Assembly: GCF_024171695.1 (NCBI RefSeq)
Contig: NZ_JAMTCF010000008.1
Span: 30,564-94,563 of the forward strand
Reading direction: 5' to 3'
DNA: 64,000 bases
Origin: Actinosynnema pretiosum
Lineage (GTDB): Bacteria; Actinomycetota; Actinomycetes; Mycobacteriales; Pseudonocardiaceae
Under the pieces are notes generated by a model. It saw only the letters and a list, made by a program, of their open reading frames with translations, did not search any database and was not told the origin of the DNA. Both the position numbers and the translations under genes were made by a program. Below, one piece after another: positions 1 through 8,016 of this stretch; the first letter of the stretch is position 1; every line of letters starts with the position of its first letter.

Positions 1-1579
1 GCACCTCGGCGGCCAGCGCCAGCTCCACCGGGGCGTCGGAGTCGTTGCGGTACACCAGGTCCCTGGTCACCGGCGCGTCGTCGTCGTGCGGCCAGCGCTG
101 CGAGCCCAGCGCCAGGCTCGCCGGTTCGGCGGTCACCCGCACCGCGCCCGCCGCCGCGACGTCGACCCGGCCCGCGCCCTGCTCGAACGCGATCAGCCCC
201 TCGGTGGGCCGGGCCGAGCCGACCAGCGCGGCCTTGACCCGCTGCCCCGACCAGTCCGGCCGCCGCTGGAGCAGCAGCGCCGCCGCGCCCGCGACGTGCG
301 GGGTGGCCATGGACGTGCCGGACATCGCCGCGTGCGCCTCGCCCACCGGCTCGCCGATGATCGCGGTCGCCGAGCGGGCCGCGACGACGCCGACGCCCGG
401 CGCGGTCAGGTCCGGCTTGACCGCGCGGTCGCCGGTCCTCGGTCCCCGGCTGGAGAACGGGGCCAGCCCGTCCTGCCGGTCCACCGCGCCCACGGTCAGC
501 GCGGAGTCGGCGCTGCCGGGGGACTCGACGCTGCCGGGCCTGCCGCTGTTGCCCGCCGCCACCACGAACAGCGCCCGGTCCGACAGCAGTTCGACGGCGG
601 CTTCGAGCGGGTCGGTCTCCGGGGTGTCCGGGCCGCCCAGGCTCAGGTTCACCACGTCCGCGCCCTGCGTCACCGCCCAGGACATGCCGTCCACGATGGA
701 CGACTCGGTGCAGCCCGAGGCGCCGCACACCTTGCCGTCCAGCAGGGTCGCGCCCGGCGCGACGCCCCGGTACACCGCGCCGCGCGAGGCGGTGGTGGCC
801 GCGACGTGCGTGCCGTGCCCGACCAGGTCGCCGTCCGGCTCGTCGGTGAAGTTGGCCCGCCCCACCACCGAACCGGCCAGGTCCGGGTGCGCGTCGTCGA
901 TCCCGGTGTCGAGCACCGCGACCGTCACCCCGGTCCCGGTGACCCCGTCCGCCCAGGCGCTCGGCGCGCCGATCTGCCCGGTGCTCCGGTCGAGGCCGAC
1001 CCGGCGCACCCCGTCCAGCCAGACCCGCCGCTCCGCCGGCCCGGCCAGCAGCTCGCGCCAGGCGTCCGAGGCGGTCGACTTGGCGACGCTGGTGGCGCGC
1101 CCGCCGAGCAGCGGCAGCTCCCGGCCCGCCGCGCCGATCGCGCCCGCGCCGTCCGGGCCGGTGACGATCAGCGGCACGTCGTCCCGGCGCGCGTCGTCGT
1201 ACCCGGCCTCGACCAGGCCCGTCACGTCGAACAGCCTCGGGTCCAGCCTGCCCGCGCCCAGCAGCGGCGCGGCGTCGGCGGGCACGACCCGCAGCCGCCC
1301 GTCCCGCGCGTGCGAGCGCACCACCGACCGCTCCCGGCCGGGACCGGGCTCCACGGACAGCACCCGCTCGCCCGCGAACCGCACCCGGTCGCCGGTGATC
1401 AGCGTGACCCGGTGCTCGGTCGGCGGCGGGGCCTGCGCCGAGTCGGTCCCGGCCCGCGACGGCGGCTCCTGGGGCGCGGCCGTCGCGGGCCCGGCGCCGA
1501 GCACGAGCACCGCGCACAGGAGGGCGGATCTCGTCGCCCCGGACCGGAACGGGCTGCGGTGGTGGGTTCTGCTGCGCAC
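1..1579 (-). CDS. Secreted S8 family serine peptidase (subtilase), 3' end beyond the window
   Basis: Extracellular subtilisin-like protease; about 526 codons are visible and the gene continues past the left edge. The GTG start gives a basic n-region followed by a hydrophobic stretch (ALLCAVLVLGAG) and an Ala-rich cleavage region, a Sec signal peptide. The mature protein begins with the segment EHRVTLITGDRVRF typical of long actinobacterial subtilases. The whole catalytic triad is present: Asp in VAVLDTG (about residue 225), His in GHGTHVA (about 256), the oxyanion Asn in AAGNSG, and Ser in GTSMATPHVAG (about 423). Missing C-terminal domains probably lie to the left. It lies downstream of, and on the same strand as, the lipoprotein at 1732-2220, with a 152-base gap, so it may be transcribed independently. 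Confidence 0.93.
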   Translation of the reverse strand, partial: MRSRTHHRSPFRSGATRSALLCAVLVLGAGPATAAPQEPPSRAGTDSAQAPPPTEHRVTLITGDRVRFAGERVLSVEPGPGRERSVVRSHARDGRLRVVPADAAPLLGAGRLDPRLFDVTGLVEAGYDDARRDDVPLIVTGPDGAGAIGAAGRELPLLGGRATSVAKSTASDAWRELLAGPAERRVWLDGVRRVGLDRSTGQIGAPSAWADGVTGTGVTVAVLDTGIDDAHPDLAGSVVGRANFTDEPDGDLVGHGTHVAATTASRGAVYRGVAPGATLLDGKVCGASGCTESSIVDGMSWAVTQGADVVNLSLGGPDTPETDPLEAAVELLSDRALFVVAAGNSGRPGSVESPGSADSALTVGAVDRQDGLAPFSSRGPRTGDRAVKPDLTAPGVGVVAARSATAIIGEPVGEAHAAMSGTSMATPHVAGAAALLLQRRPDWSGQRVKAALVGSARPTEGLIAFEQGAGRVDVAAAGAVRVTAEPASLALGSQRWPHDDDAPVTRDLVYRNDSDAPVELALAAEV

Positions 1580-1731
1580 GTGAACGACCTCCCTGCGCGG
1601 GGAGCGGAAGGCGTCGTCACCTCCGGTCGCGGCGGGTGCACCTCACGTGACGTCGCCCCTGACCCCACCGACGCTAGGCAGGTCGCGGCGACCGGACAGC
1701 CGCTGTCCGGCGGGTTCCGGCTTGGTCGGGG

Positions 1732-2220
1732 CTAGCGGGCGGTCACTGCGCCGTCCGCCGCAACGGACAGGCCCGCCTGCGCGGCCTGCGGCTCGCAGTG
1801 CTCGCCGTTCGGGCGGGTCGCCTCCGGGCGCAGCTCGCCCTCGTGGCGCAGCAGCTCCGAACCCGCCGCGTCGAGCAGCACCAGCGTCGCGGTGACCGGT
1901 TCCCCGGTCAGCTCGGGCACCGGGACGAACCCGACCTTGCCCTCGCCCGGCCCGGACACCGCGCCGCAGGTGTCGTCCGGCCCCGTCCCGGTGCAGCTCG
2001 TGGTCACCACGACCCGCTCGTCGCGCAGCTCGACGCGGTGGTCGGCGCACCCGTCCGCCCCGCACACCCGCAGCGAGCCGGACTCGGCGCCGCGCAGGTC
2101 CACGTCCAGGCTCACCCCCGCCAGCGCGCCGATCAGCGTGCAGGCGGCCTCCCCCCGACCCGCGCCACCGCACCCCGCCAGCGCGAGCAGCGCCGCCGCC
2201 ACCACCCAGGACCTCCGCAT
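1732..2220 (-). CDS. Putative lipoprotein, 162 aa
   Basis: Short exported protein of unknown function. The ATG start at 2220 gives a classical lipoprotein signal: basic start (MRRS), hydrophobic core and lipobox LAGC at residues 14-17, so it should be anchored to the outer face of the membrane. The mature part contains several cysteines (CTLIG, VCGADGCADH, TTSCTG, DTCGAV, EHCEP) that could form disulfides. An open frame extends upstream, but only this start yields a proper signal peptide. It follows the 119-aa MNIO partner gene by 71 bases on the same strand and may be the last gene of that operon. I do not recognise the family. Confidence 0.8.
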   Translation of the reverse strand: MRRSWVVAAALLALAGCGGAGRGEAACTLIGALAGVSLDVDLRGAESGSLRVCGADGCADHRVELRDERVVVTTSCTGTGPDDTCGAVSGPGEGKVGFVPVPELTGEPVTATLVLLDAAGSELLRHEGELRPEATRPNGEHCEPQAAQAGLSVAADGAVTAR

Positions 2221-2291
2221 GACCCCAGGACGGGACGACCGGGTCCGGCGGTTGCCCGCACGCGGTGAGCAAGCGCTTTCCACGCGGGAGG

Positions 2292-2651
2292 TCACCGCCC
2301 GAACCGCCACCACCGCCGCCGCTCGGACCGGGATGCCCGCAGCGCGGCCAGCTCGCCCCGCGCCGCCGCCCACTCGGCGAACGCCGCCGCGTCCTCCCGC
2401 ATCCGGCTGCCGTCCCTGCGCGGGTTGCCGCGCGCGTACTCGGCGAACAGCGGCCGGAACCGCTCGCCCAGCTCCCCGGCGACGTCCGGCCGGATCGAGG
2501 CCACCACCGACCGCCGCTTGTTCAGCAGCGACCTGGCCTCCACCCGCAGCCGCTCCGCGTCGAACCCGCCCGGCGCGGGCCCGTCCGCGAGCAGCGCCCG
2601 CAGCAGCTCGCCCTGCGCCGCCGCCAACCGCTCCCGCTGCGGCCCGGTCAC
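2292..2651 (-). CDS. 119-aa protein translationally coupled to the MNIO gene
   Basis: Small basic, largely helical cytoplasmic protein with no signal peptide or membrane segment. Its GTG start overlaps the TGA of the DUF692 gene by four bases (GTGA), a sign of translational coupling and probable stoichiometric partnership. The sequence has an N-terminal helix ([20 protein letters not shown]), a middle part with [18 protein letters not shown], and a C-terminal Arg/Trp-rich end ([11 protein letters not shown]). MNIO enzymes commonly act with a small partner that binds the substrate leader, for example the MbnC or DUF2063 types. This protein occupies that position but I see no clear similarity to those families, so the role is inferred from synteny. 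Confidence 0.85.
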   Translation of the reverse strand: MTGPQRERLAAAQGELLRALLADGPAPGGFDAERLRVEARSLLNKRRSVVASIRPDVAGELGERFRPLFAEYARGNPRRDGSRMREDAAAFAEWAAARGELAALRASRSERRRWWRFGR

Positions 2652-3445
2652 CCCAGCACCGCCCGGATCGCGGCCAGCTCGGCGGCCAGCTCCGCGTCCG
2701 ACGGGTAGTCCCCGTCCCGCTCCAGCAGCGCGCCGGGCGGGTCGACCCGCTCCCGCAGCCGCGCCAGCACGTCCAGCACCTGCGGCAGCACCGGGGCGGT
2801 GTGCGTGTCGTGGTAGACCCCGCCGTGCTCCTCGCCGCCCGCGACGTGCACGTACGCCAGGCGCTCCAGCGGGATCTCGTCCAGGAACCGCTCCACGTCG
2901 GTGCCGAGGTTGCGGGCGTTCGCGTACAGGTTCGCCACGTCGATCAGCAGGTGGCAGCCGGTGCGCTCGACCAGCTCCGCCAGGAACCGCCCCTCGCTCA
3001 GCTCGCTGTCCGGCCACTCCAGCAGCGCGGCCACGTTCTCCAGCGCCAGCGGCACCGGCAGCATCGCCTGCGCGGCCTTGACGTTGGCCACCAGCACGTC
3101 CAGCGCCTCGCGGGTGCGCGGCACCGGCATCAGGTGCCCGGAGTCCAGCCCGCCCGCGCGCACGAAGCACACGTGGTCGCTGACCAGCGGCGCGCCCAGC
3201 TCCTCGGCCAGCGCGCCCAGGTGCGCCACCCGAGCCTGGTCCACCGGGTCGGCCCCGCCGAGCGAGAGCGACACCGCGTGCGGCAGCACCGGGACTCCGC
3301 GCTCGCGCAGCAGCCGCACCGACTCGGGCAACCGGCCCGGCCGCAGGTTCTCCGCGACCACCTCGACGAAGTCGACGCCGGGCAACCGCTCCACCGTCAG
3401 GTCGATCTCCGACCGCCACCCGATGCCAACGCCCAGCCGCTCCAC
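2648..3445 (-). CDS. DUF692 / MNIO family multinuclear non-heme iron oxidase
   Basis: TIM-barrel metalloenzyme of the DUF692 family (MbnB/TglH-like), 265 aa, the usual length. Family members use two or three irons to oxidise cysteine (or other) residues of ribosomal peptides. All expected ligand motifs are visible, numbered from the GTG at 3445: His56 in [10 protein letters not shown], Asp90-His91 in SDHVCF, Glu136-Asn137 in ALENV, Asp169 and Asn172 in [13 protein letters not shown], His200 in YVHVAGG, His212/Asp213/His215 in YHDTHT, Glu242 and Asp244 in [10 protein letters not shown]. The start is supported by a strong GGGAGGGG ribosome site about 6 bases upstream and by the family start LGVGIGWR; an earlier GTG at 3481 is possible. 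It lies 28 bases after a TIGR04222-like gene whose Gly/Cys tail is a plausible substrate. Confidence 0.93.
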   Translation of the reverse strand: MERLGVGIGWRSEIDLTVERLPGVDFVEVVAENLRPGRLPESVRLLRERGVPVLPHAVSLSLGGADPVDQARVAHLGALAEELGAPLVSDHVCFVRAGGLDSGHLMPVPRTREALDVLVANVKAAQAMLPVPLALENVAALLEWPDSELSEGRFLAELVERTGCHLLIDVANLYANARNLGTDVERFLDEIPLERLAYVHVAGGEEHGGVYHDTHTAPVLPQVLDVLARLRERVDPPGALLERDGDYPSDAELAAELAAIRAVLG

Positions 3446-3473
3446 CGCGCTCCCCTCCCGATCCGGCGACCGG

Positions 3474-4274
3474 TCAGTCACCGCCGCCACCACCACAACC
3501 ACCACCGCCGCCGGAGTCGCCGGAACCGCACGAACCGCCGCCGGAACCGCCGTCCGACGAGAATCCGCCACCGCACCCGCTGCTGCACGACGCCCCGCCG
3601 GACGAGGAGTCCGCGCGCCTGCTGGACGGGGGTCGCCCCGACCTGGTCAGGGACTTCACCGCGCCTGCGGGGACGCCGACCAGGTCGTGCGCCCGCTTCC
3701 GGTCGTGCCGCCCGAGCAGCCCCCTGGCCGCGACGATCCGCTCCGGCCCGTCCGGGAGCCCGGCGGGCACCTGTCGAGCCTGCCGCAGCACCCGCTTGCC
3801 CGCACCGGTCAGCGGTCCCTGGCGCAGTGCCAGCACGACGTTCAGCACCACCCCGAGCGCCAGCACGGCCAGCGCGACCGGGACGAGCAGCTCCAGCGCG
3901 AACGCGCACACCGCGGCGAGCACGACCACCAGGAACACCAGCGGGCGCGCCCAGAACAGCGCACGCTGCCGCCCCGGCGTCCGCATCAGCCCGCGCCGCA
4001 CCAGCTCCGGCCGCACCGAGCGCGCCTCGTCCCCGGCTGCCACGCCCACCACCACGTCACCGAGCGCCTGCCCGGAGCGCGCCAGCACGGCGGCCTGCGG
4101 CCCGGTCCGCGCGCCGCCGCCGGACACCGCGCTCACCACGCCGTTCCGGGAGACCCGCACCACCCCGGCCCGCGACAGCGCCGCGACCGCCACCTCGGCG
4201 ACCCGCCGGGGCCCGCCCACCAGGCAGGCCACCTCCTCGGGGTGCAGCTGCTCGGCCCGAACCGCACTCGCCAT
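3474..4274 (-). CDS. TIGR04222-like membrane protein with Gly/Cys-rich C-terminus (copy 1)
   Basis: 266 aa. An N-terminal region carries the motif [24 protein letters not shown], shared by all five paralogues in the window. Two adjacent hydrophobic segments follow at about residues 110-148 ([19 protein letters not shown], then [18 protein letters not shown]), then a soluble portion, then a low-complexity tail of about 45 residues made of Gly, Ser, Asp and four Cys and ending CGGGGGD. The family is known for low-complexity C-termini; its function is unknown. It is the gene immediately upstream of the MNIO gene (28 bases), which makes it the best-placed candidate substrate. The GC-rich codons of the tail also create long antisense frames that are not genes. 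Confidence 0.88.
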   Translation of the reverse strand: MASAVRAEQLHPEEVACLVGGPRRVAEVAVAALSRAGVVRVSRNGVVSAVSGGGARTGPQAAVLARSGQALGDVVVGVAAGDEARSVRPELVRRGLMRTPGRQRALFWARPLVFLVVVLAAVCAFALELLVPVALAVLALGVVLNVVLALRQGPLTGAGKRVLRQARQVPAGLPDGPERIVAARGLLGRHDRKRAHDLVGVPAGAVKSLTRSGRPPSSRRADSSSGGASCSSGCGGGFSSDGGSGGGSCGSGDSGGGGGCGGGGGD

Positions 4275-4320
4275 GCCCGTCCTCTCCCGCTCGTCCCGAC
4301 CAGCTCACCGGAGCGGCCGG

Positions 4321-5106
4321 TCAGTCCCCGCCGCCACCGCCGTCCCCGCCACCGCCACCGTCTCCACCGCCGCCACCGTCCCCGCCGGTGCCGCACGAGG
4401 AGTCCCCGTCGCCGTCCGCGCCCTCGAACTCCAGCTCGGGATCGGACTTCCGCTTCTCACCGGGCACCGGCAGCGACGTCACCGCGCTCGCCGGGACGCC
4501 GACCAGGGTGTGCGCGGGCGCCAGCCGGTACCGCCCGCGCAGCCCGTGCAGCGCGATCACCCGCTCGGGCAGGTCCGGCGGTTCCGCCGCCCGCCGCCCC
4601 ACCTGCCCGCGCGCCTCCCGGAGCGCCCGCCTGCCCGGCCGCCGCACCCGGTCCTGGAACAGCGACAGCGCCCAGGCGAGCACGACCCCGCCGAAGCCCG
4701 TCGCCGCGAACACCCCGAGCAGCTCGTCCGCCAGGATCGCCGCGCCCACCGCGAGGAAGATCAGCACCAGCACCAGCCGCTGGGCCCACCGCAGCGCCTT
4801 CAGCGGTCCCGGCGCGCGCATCAGCCCGCGCGCCACCAGGTCCGCGCGCACCGCGCGCCCCTCGCCCGCGCCCACCCGCGCCACCACCTCGGCCAGCGGG
4901 CGCCCGCCCAGTCCCAGCACGGCTGCCTGCGGCGCGGTCCGCGCGCCCACCCCCGGAACCGGGTGCACCACGCCGTCCCGCGACAGCCGCACCGCGCCCG
5001 AGCGCACCAGCCCGGCCACCGCGACCTCGGCCACCCGCCTCGGCCCACCGGCCAAGCAGGCCAGCTCCTCCGCGTGCAGCCACCCGGTTCGCGCCGACAC
5101 CGCCAC
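4321..5106 (-). CDS. TIGR04222-like membrane protein with Gly/Asp-rich C-terminus (copy 2)
   Basis: 261 aa paralogue of the neighbouring genes. It begins with the shared block [35 protein letters not shown], has two hydrophobic segments around residues 112-150 (LVLVLIFLAVGAAILA, then GVFAATGFGGVVLAWALSL), and a conserved stretch ERVIALHGLRGRYRLAPAHTLVGVPASAV that aligns with copies 1 and 3. The tail contains one cysteine (SSCGTGG) and then a regular Gly5-Asp hexad repeated to the end (GGDGGGGGDGGGGGD). It sits 46 bases upstream of copy 1 on the same strand. The near absence of Cys contrasts with copies 1, 3 and 5 and suggests tails diverge faster than the membrane domain. Confidence 0.87.
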   Translation of the reverse strand: MAVSARTGWLHAEELACLAGGPRRVAEVAVAGLVRSGAVRLSRDGVVHPVPGVGARTAPQAAVLGLGGRPLAEVVARVGAGEGRAVRADLVARGLMRAPGPLKALRWAQRLVLVLIFLAVGAAILADELLGVFAATGFGGVVLAWALSLFQDRVRRPGRRALREARGQVGRRAAEPPDLPERVIALHGLRGRYRLAPAHTLVGVPASAVTSLPVPGEKRKSDPELEFEGADGDGDSSCGTGGDGGGGGDGGGGGDGGGGGD

Positions 5107-5180
5107 GCCAGCCCTCCCACCGCTCGGCGGCCGTCCCCCGCAGGGACTCCCGGACCGCTCGGGCGTCTTCTACCGGAAGC

Positions 5181-6026
5181 TCAGTCGCCACCGCCACCAC
5201 AGCCGCCCCCGCACCCGCCGCCGCTGTCGGAGCCGCCGTCCGACCCTCCGTCCGACCCGCCCGACGAGTCCGTGCCGCCGCCGTCGCTGCGGTCGCTCCA
5301 CCCGCTGCCGGACCACCCGCTGTCCGCCGCGTAGTGCGCGCCACCGCCCGAGGCCGCGCCCGCCTTCGCCGCGTTGCGCGGCGCCCGCATCGTGCGCACC
5401 GCGCTCTCCGGCACCACGGTGAACTCGTGCGCGGGCCGCCCCTGGAACCGGCCCTGCAACCCCACGAGCGCGATCACCCGCTCCGACCAGTCGACCCGCC
5501 CGGCGATGGCGCCCGGCGCGTCCCGCAGCACCGCCCGGCCCCGGCCGTTGACCATGCCCTTCCAGAACCCCAGCCCGTACCGCACCAGCAGCAGCGCCAC
5601 CAGCAGCGCCAGCTTCGCCGCGAAGTGCTCGGGCATCACCACGAGCGAGCCCGCGAGCAGGCAGGCCAGCATCACCAGCACCACGCGGACCGTCCGCACC
5701 CGCTCCTGGAACGCGGGCGGGCGCAGCAGCCCGCGCGCCAGCACCTCGTCGCGCACCGCGCGGGCCCCGATGCTGTCCGAGGCCTCCTCCACCACGTCGC
5801 CGAGGGTGCGCCCGACGTGCGCGAGGACCGCGGCCTGCGCCCCGGTGCGCGGCGAGGTCCCGCGCACCGCGCTGACCACGCCGTCCCGCCCGACCCGCAC
5901 CGCGCCCGCGCGCACCAGCGCGAGCACCGCCACCTCCACGACCCGCCTCGGCCCACCGGCCAGGCAGGCCAGCTGCTCGGTGGTCAGCTCGTCAGCCCGC
6001 GTCGCCGCCGCCGCCGAAGTCGCCAT
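5181..6026 (-). CDS. TIGR04222-like membrane protein with Gly/Ser/Cys-rich C-terminus (copy 3)
   Basis: 281 aa from the ATG at 6026, which aligns with the starts of copies 1 and 2. It carries the shared motif LACLAGGPRRVVEVAVLALVRAGAVRVGRDGVV, two hydrophobic segments (VVLVMLACLLAGSLVVM and AAKLALLVALLLVRYGLGF) and the conserved ERVIALVGLQGRFQGRPAHEF region. The C-terminal 60 residues are Gly/Ser/Asp-rich and end [10 protein letters not shown], with two cysteines separated by three glycines. Its start lies 35 bases inside the 3' end of copy 4, so the two are probably co-translated. The gap to copy 2 is 74 bases. Function unknown; candidate MNIO substrate by position and cysteine content. Confidence 0.87.
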   Translation of the reverse strand: MATSAAAATRADELTTEQLACLAGGPRRVVEVAVLALVRAGAVRVGRDGVVSAVRGTSPRTGAQAAVLAHVGRTLGDVVEEASDSIGARAVRDEVLARGLLRPPAFQERVRTVRVVLVMLACLLAGSLVVMPEHFAAKLALLVALLLVRYGLGFWKGMVNGRGRAVLRDAPGAIAGRVDWSERVIALVGLQGRFQGRPAHEFTVVPESAVRTMRAPRNAAKAGAASGGGAHYAADSGWSGSGWSDRSDGGGTDSSGGSDGGSDGGSDSGGGCGGGCGGGGD

Positions 6027-6906
6027 CCCAGTCCTCCACCCACTCGGCGGCCAGCCAACCGCCGACGAACCAGCCGCCCGCGGCGAGCAGACCGCTGCCC
6101 CGCTGCCAGCGCTGCGGCTCCACCTCGACGGGGCGCCTGCGCCTGGGCAGCTGCCCATGGGACGTCTCCGGTTCCCCGATCGGTTCCGCCCGCTCGCCGT
6201 CGAACACGGCTGTTTCCGCCCGCGTCCCAGGCTGTTCGCGCGGCGCTTCCCGAACCGACCCGCGCACCGCGGCGGCCAGCCCGAACCGGGCCGCGACCTC
6301 GGCGGGGCCGACCGGTGCGAGCCCGGCGGTGGCGTCCGCGAGCGCCCGAGACCCGGCCCGCGTCAGCACCGGGGGAGCGCCCAGCAGCAGCACCACCGCA
6401 GCGACGCCGGTCAGCACCAGCCCGACGACCCCGACCGCGCCCAGCCGCACCACCGACAGCGCGGCCGGGACGAGCAGCGGCGCCACCGCCAGCGCGGCCC
6501 GCCGCAACCGGGCGCGCGGCGGCACGAGCAGCCCAGCGCGCACCAGTTCCCGCCCGATGGCCCGCGCGGGTCCGGAGGCAGCGGCCCCGACCAGCAGCTC
6601 ACCCACCCCGCGCGGCCGGTCCAGCCCGGCCAGCAGCTCGGCCGCGAGCGCGCTCGGCTCCTCCCGCTCCTCGGGGAGGTCCACCGCCACGACGCCTCCA
6701 CCGGACACCCGAACCCGGTTCTGCCCGACCAAGGAGGCCAACGCCACCTCGACCGCCCGCACCGGCCCACCACCCAGGTACCCGACCTCCTCGAAGGTGA
6801 GCACCCGCTGCGGCGCCGTCCCGGCGACCCGCTTGAGCCGCGCCCCGACCACCACCGCGCCGAGGAGCAGGACGCCGAGCACCAAGGCGAACACCGCGTC
6901 GGTCAT
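5992..6906 (-). CDS. TIGR04222-like membrane protein lacking tail cysteines (copy 4)
   Basis: 304 aa, first gene of the minus-strand operon. Unlike copies 1-3 it has an extra N-terminal membrane segment (AVFALVLGVLLLGAVVVGA) before the shared motif YLGGGPVRAVEVALASLVGQNRVRV, giving the full-length architecture also seen in copy 5. A second hydrophobic block follows (ALAVAPLLVPAALSVVRLGAVGVVGLVLTGVAAVVLLLG). The tail is short (EDWDGDFGGGGDAG) and has no cysteine, so it is a poor substrate candidate and may have another role in the same complex. The ATG at 6906 was chosen because it directly precedes the first hydrophobic segment; a longer open frame upstream runs antisense into the next gene. 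Confidence 0.84.
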   Translation of the reverse strand: MTDAVFALVLGVLLLGAVVVGARLKRVAGTAPQRVLTFEEVGYLGGGPVRAVEVALASLVGQNRVRVSGGGVVAVDLPEEREEPSALAAELLAGLDRPRGVGELLVGAAASGPARAIGRELVRAGLLVPPRARLRRAALAVAPLLVPAALSVVRLGAVGVVGLVLTGVAAVVLLLGAPPVLTRAGSRALADATAGLAPVGPAEVAARFGLAAAVRGSVREAPREQPGTRAETAVFDGERAEPIGEPETSHGQLPRRRRPVEVEPQRWQRGSGLLAAGGWFVGGWLAAEWVEDWDGDFGGGGDAG

Positions 6907-7008
6907 GCGACCAGGGTAGGTCGGGGGGAGTGCTGAGCCGGGGGTGTTTCGGGAAGTGCTCCGGTAGCCTGCGGGAAATGTTGGAATAACTGAGCACGGG
7001 GGGGGTGG

Positions 7009-7410
7009 ATGGTGATACCGCAGGGGTTGAACATGGCGGCGTTGCAGTCCATGACAGCGGGGATGAGCGCGCTTAAGCAGACCGCCGAATCGGGAGGGTT
7101 CGCGATCAGCAAGAGCGGGGCTGATGCCTATATCCACGCGATCAAGACGGCGTTGGAGCAGCTGGACGGCATCCAGTACCAGACGGAACTCCTTCAGCAG
7201 AGGACGAAGTTGGGGACCAGTCCGGATGCGGTCCGGATGAGCGAGTACAACCTTGAGAACGCCTTGGGCGGTCCTGGCACGATCGGGCTGATCCCTGCCA
7301 TCGATCAACTCAAGATCGCCTTGGGTGAAGCTCTCCAGGCGATGCAGAAGGCCAAGGAGAACTACAGCGCGGTCGATGACGCGCGTGTCGAGAAGTTCAA
7401 CTCCCAGTGA
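7009..7410 (+). CDS. Small helical protein paired with a DUF3558 lipoprotein
   Basis: 133 aa, no signal peptide or membrane segment, predicted mostly alpha-helical. It closely resembles the 126-aa protein at 49790-50170: both share SMTA.M.(S/A)LKQ.A.SGGFAI..SGADAYI.AI..AL, the block LGTSPD....S.YNLE.A.GGPGT.G.IPA, and a helical AxxAMxxAKxNY segment. A run of G lies just upstream of the ATG and serves as ribosome site. Its TGA overlaps the GTG of the DUF3558 lipoprotein by four bases, so the two are made together. The size and helical content recall small type VII secretion substrates or chaperones, but there is no WXG motif; function is not known. Confidence 0.82.
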   Translation: MVIPQGLNMAALQSMTAGMSALKQTAESGGFAISKSGADAYIHAIKTALEQLDGIQYQTELLQQRTKLGTSPDAVRMSEYNLENALGGPGTIGLIPAIDQLKIALGEALQAMQKAKENYSAVDDARVEKFNSQ

Positions 7411-7964
7411 GACGGAAGAAGACCGTGCAGAACGTCCGGCTTGTCGCCCTCGCGCTCCTCGTGTCCGCCCTGTCCGCGTGCTCCACCGTCGAGCCGGGAA
7501 CGGCCACCCCGGCGACTTCGGATCCGGCCGCACCCACCAGCACGGCTGGTTCGGCTCAGGCTGGCTCGGGGCTGGCTGACCTGGAGCTGTGCGCCGACTT
7601 CGAGCGGGTCGCGGGTCAGCTCCCGCTGGTCGAGATCAAGAAGCAGGAGCCCGAGAGCTGCGTGGGCAAGTACGACCTGGGGGATGGCAACAGGATCACC
7701 GTGGGGATGAACGCGTTCCCGACCCTCGGGCTCAGCGAGGCCGTGCCCGGTCCCGACAGCGAGGTCGGCAACATCACGATCGCGGGTCGGGCCGCCCTCC
7801 TCGATCGCAAGCCCTCAGGATCGACGTCCTGCGCCGTGCGAGTGGAGGTCAGCGAGACCGCCAGGGTCGACTTCGTGGCTGTCTACTACGCCTCGCTCGA
7901 CCAGGCCTGCGACGCGGCGACCGCCCTGGCCAACGCCATCACCCCCACCCTGCCCACCAAGTAG
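7407..7964 (+). CDS. DUF3558 family lipoprotein
   Basis: 185-aa exported lipoprotein. The signal sequence (RRKKTVQNVRLVALALLVSALSAC) ends in a lipobox LSAC, followed by a Ser/Thr/Ala/Pro-rich linker typical of actinobacterial surface lipoproteins. The DUF3558 domain shows the expected paired cysteines (ELCADFE, ESCVGKY, TSCAV, ACDAA) and the block NAFPTLGLSEA.PGP.SE..N.TIAGR.A, which matches the two DUF3558 proteins at 48624-49745. The GTG start overlaps the stop of the helical protein by four bases. Family members are surface lipoproteins of unknown role. Confidence 0.88.
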   Translation: MRRKKTVQNVRLVALALLVSALSACSTVEPGTATPATSDPAAPTSTAGSAQAGSGLADLELCADFERVAGQLPLVEIKKQEPESCVGKYDLGDGNRITVGMNAFPTLGLSEAVPGPDSEVGNITIAGRAALLDRKPSGSTSCAVRVEVSETARVDFVAVYYASLDQACDAATALANAITPTLPTK

Positions 7965-7973
7965 CGCGCAGCC

Positions 7974-8005
7974 GGTGGCGGTGGTCGGCGAGGACCACCG
8001 CCACC
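7974..8005. terminator. Bidirectional hairpin between convergent genes
   Basis: Perfect 13-base inverted repeat (GGTGGCGGTGGTC at 7974-7986 and its complement at 7993-8005) with a 6-base loop, lying in the 52-base gap between two converging stop codons. It has no U-run, as is usual for actinobacterial terminators. Confidence 0.75.
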
Positions 8006-8016
8006 GCCCACCGGGG

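Noticed and set aside
1892..6800. Very long plus-strand open frames (over 1000 codons) across 1892-5422 and 2901-6800
   Set aside because: They run antisense to the TIGR04222/MNIO operon, are Arg/Pro/Ala-rich without domains, and arise from GC bias of third codon positions on the minus strand.
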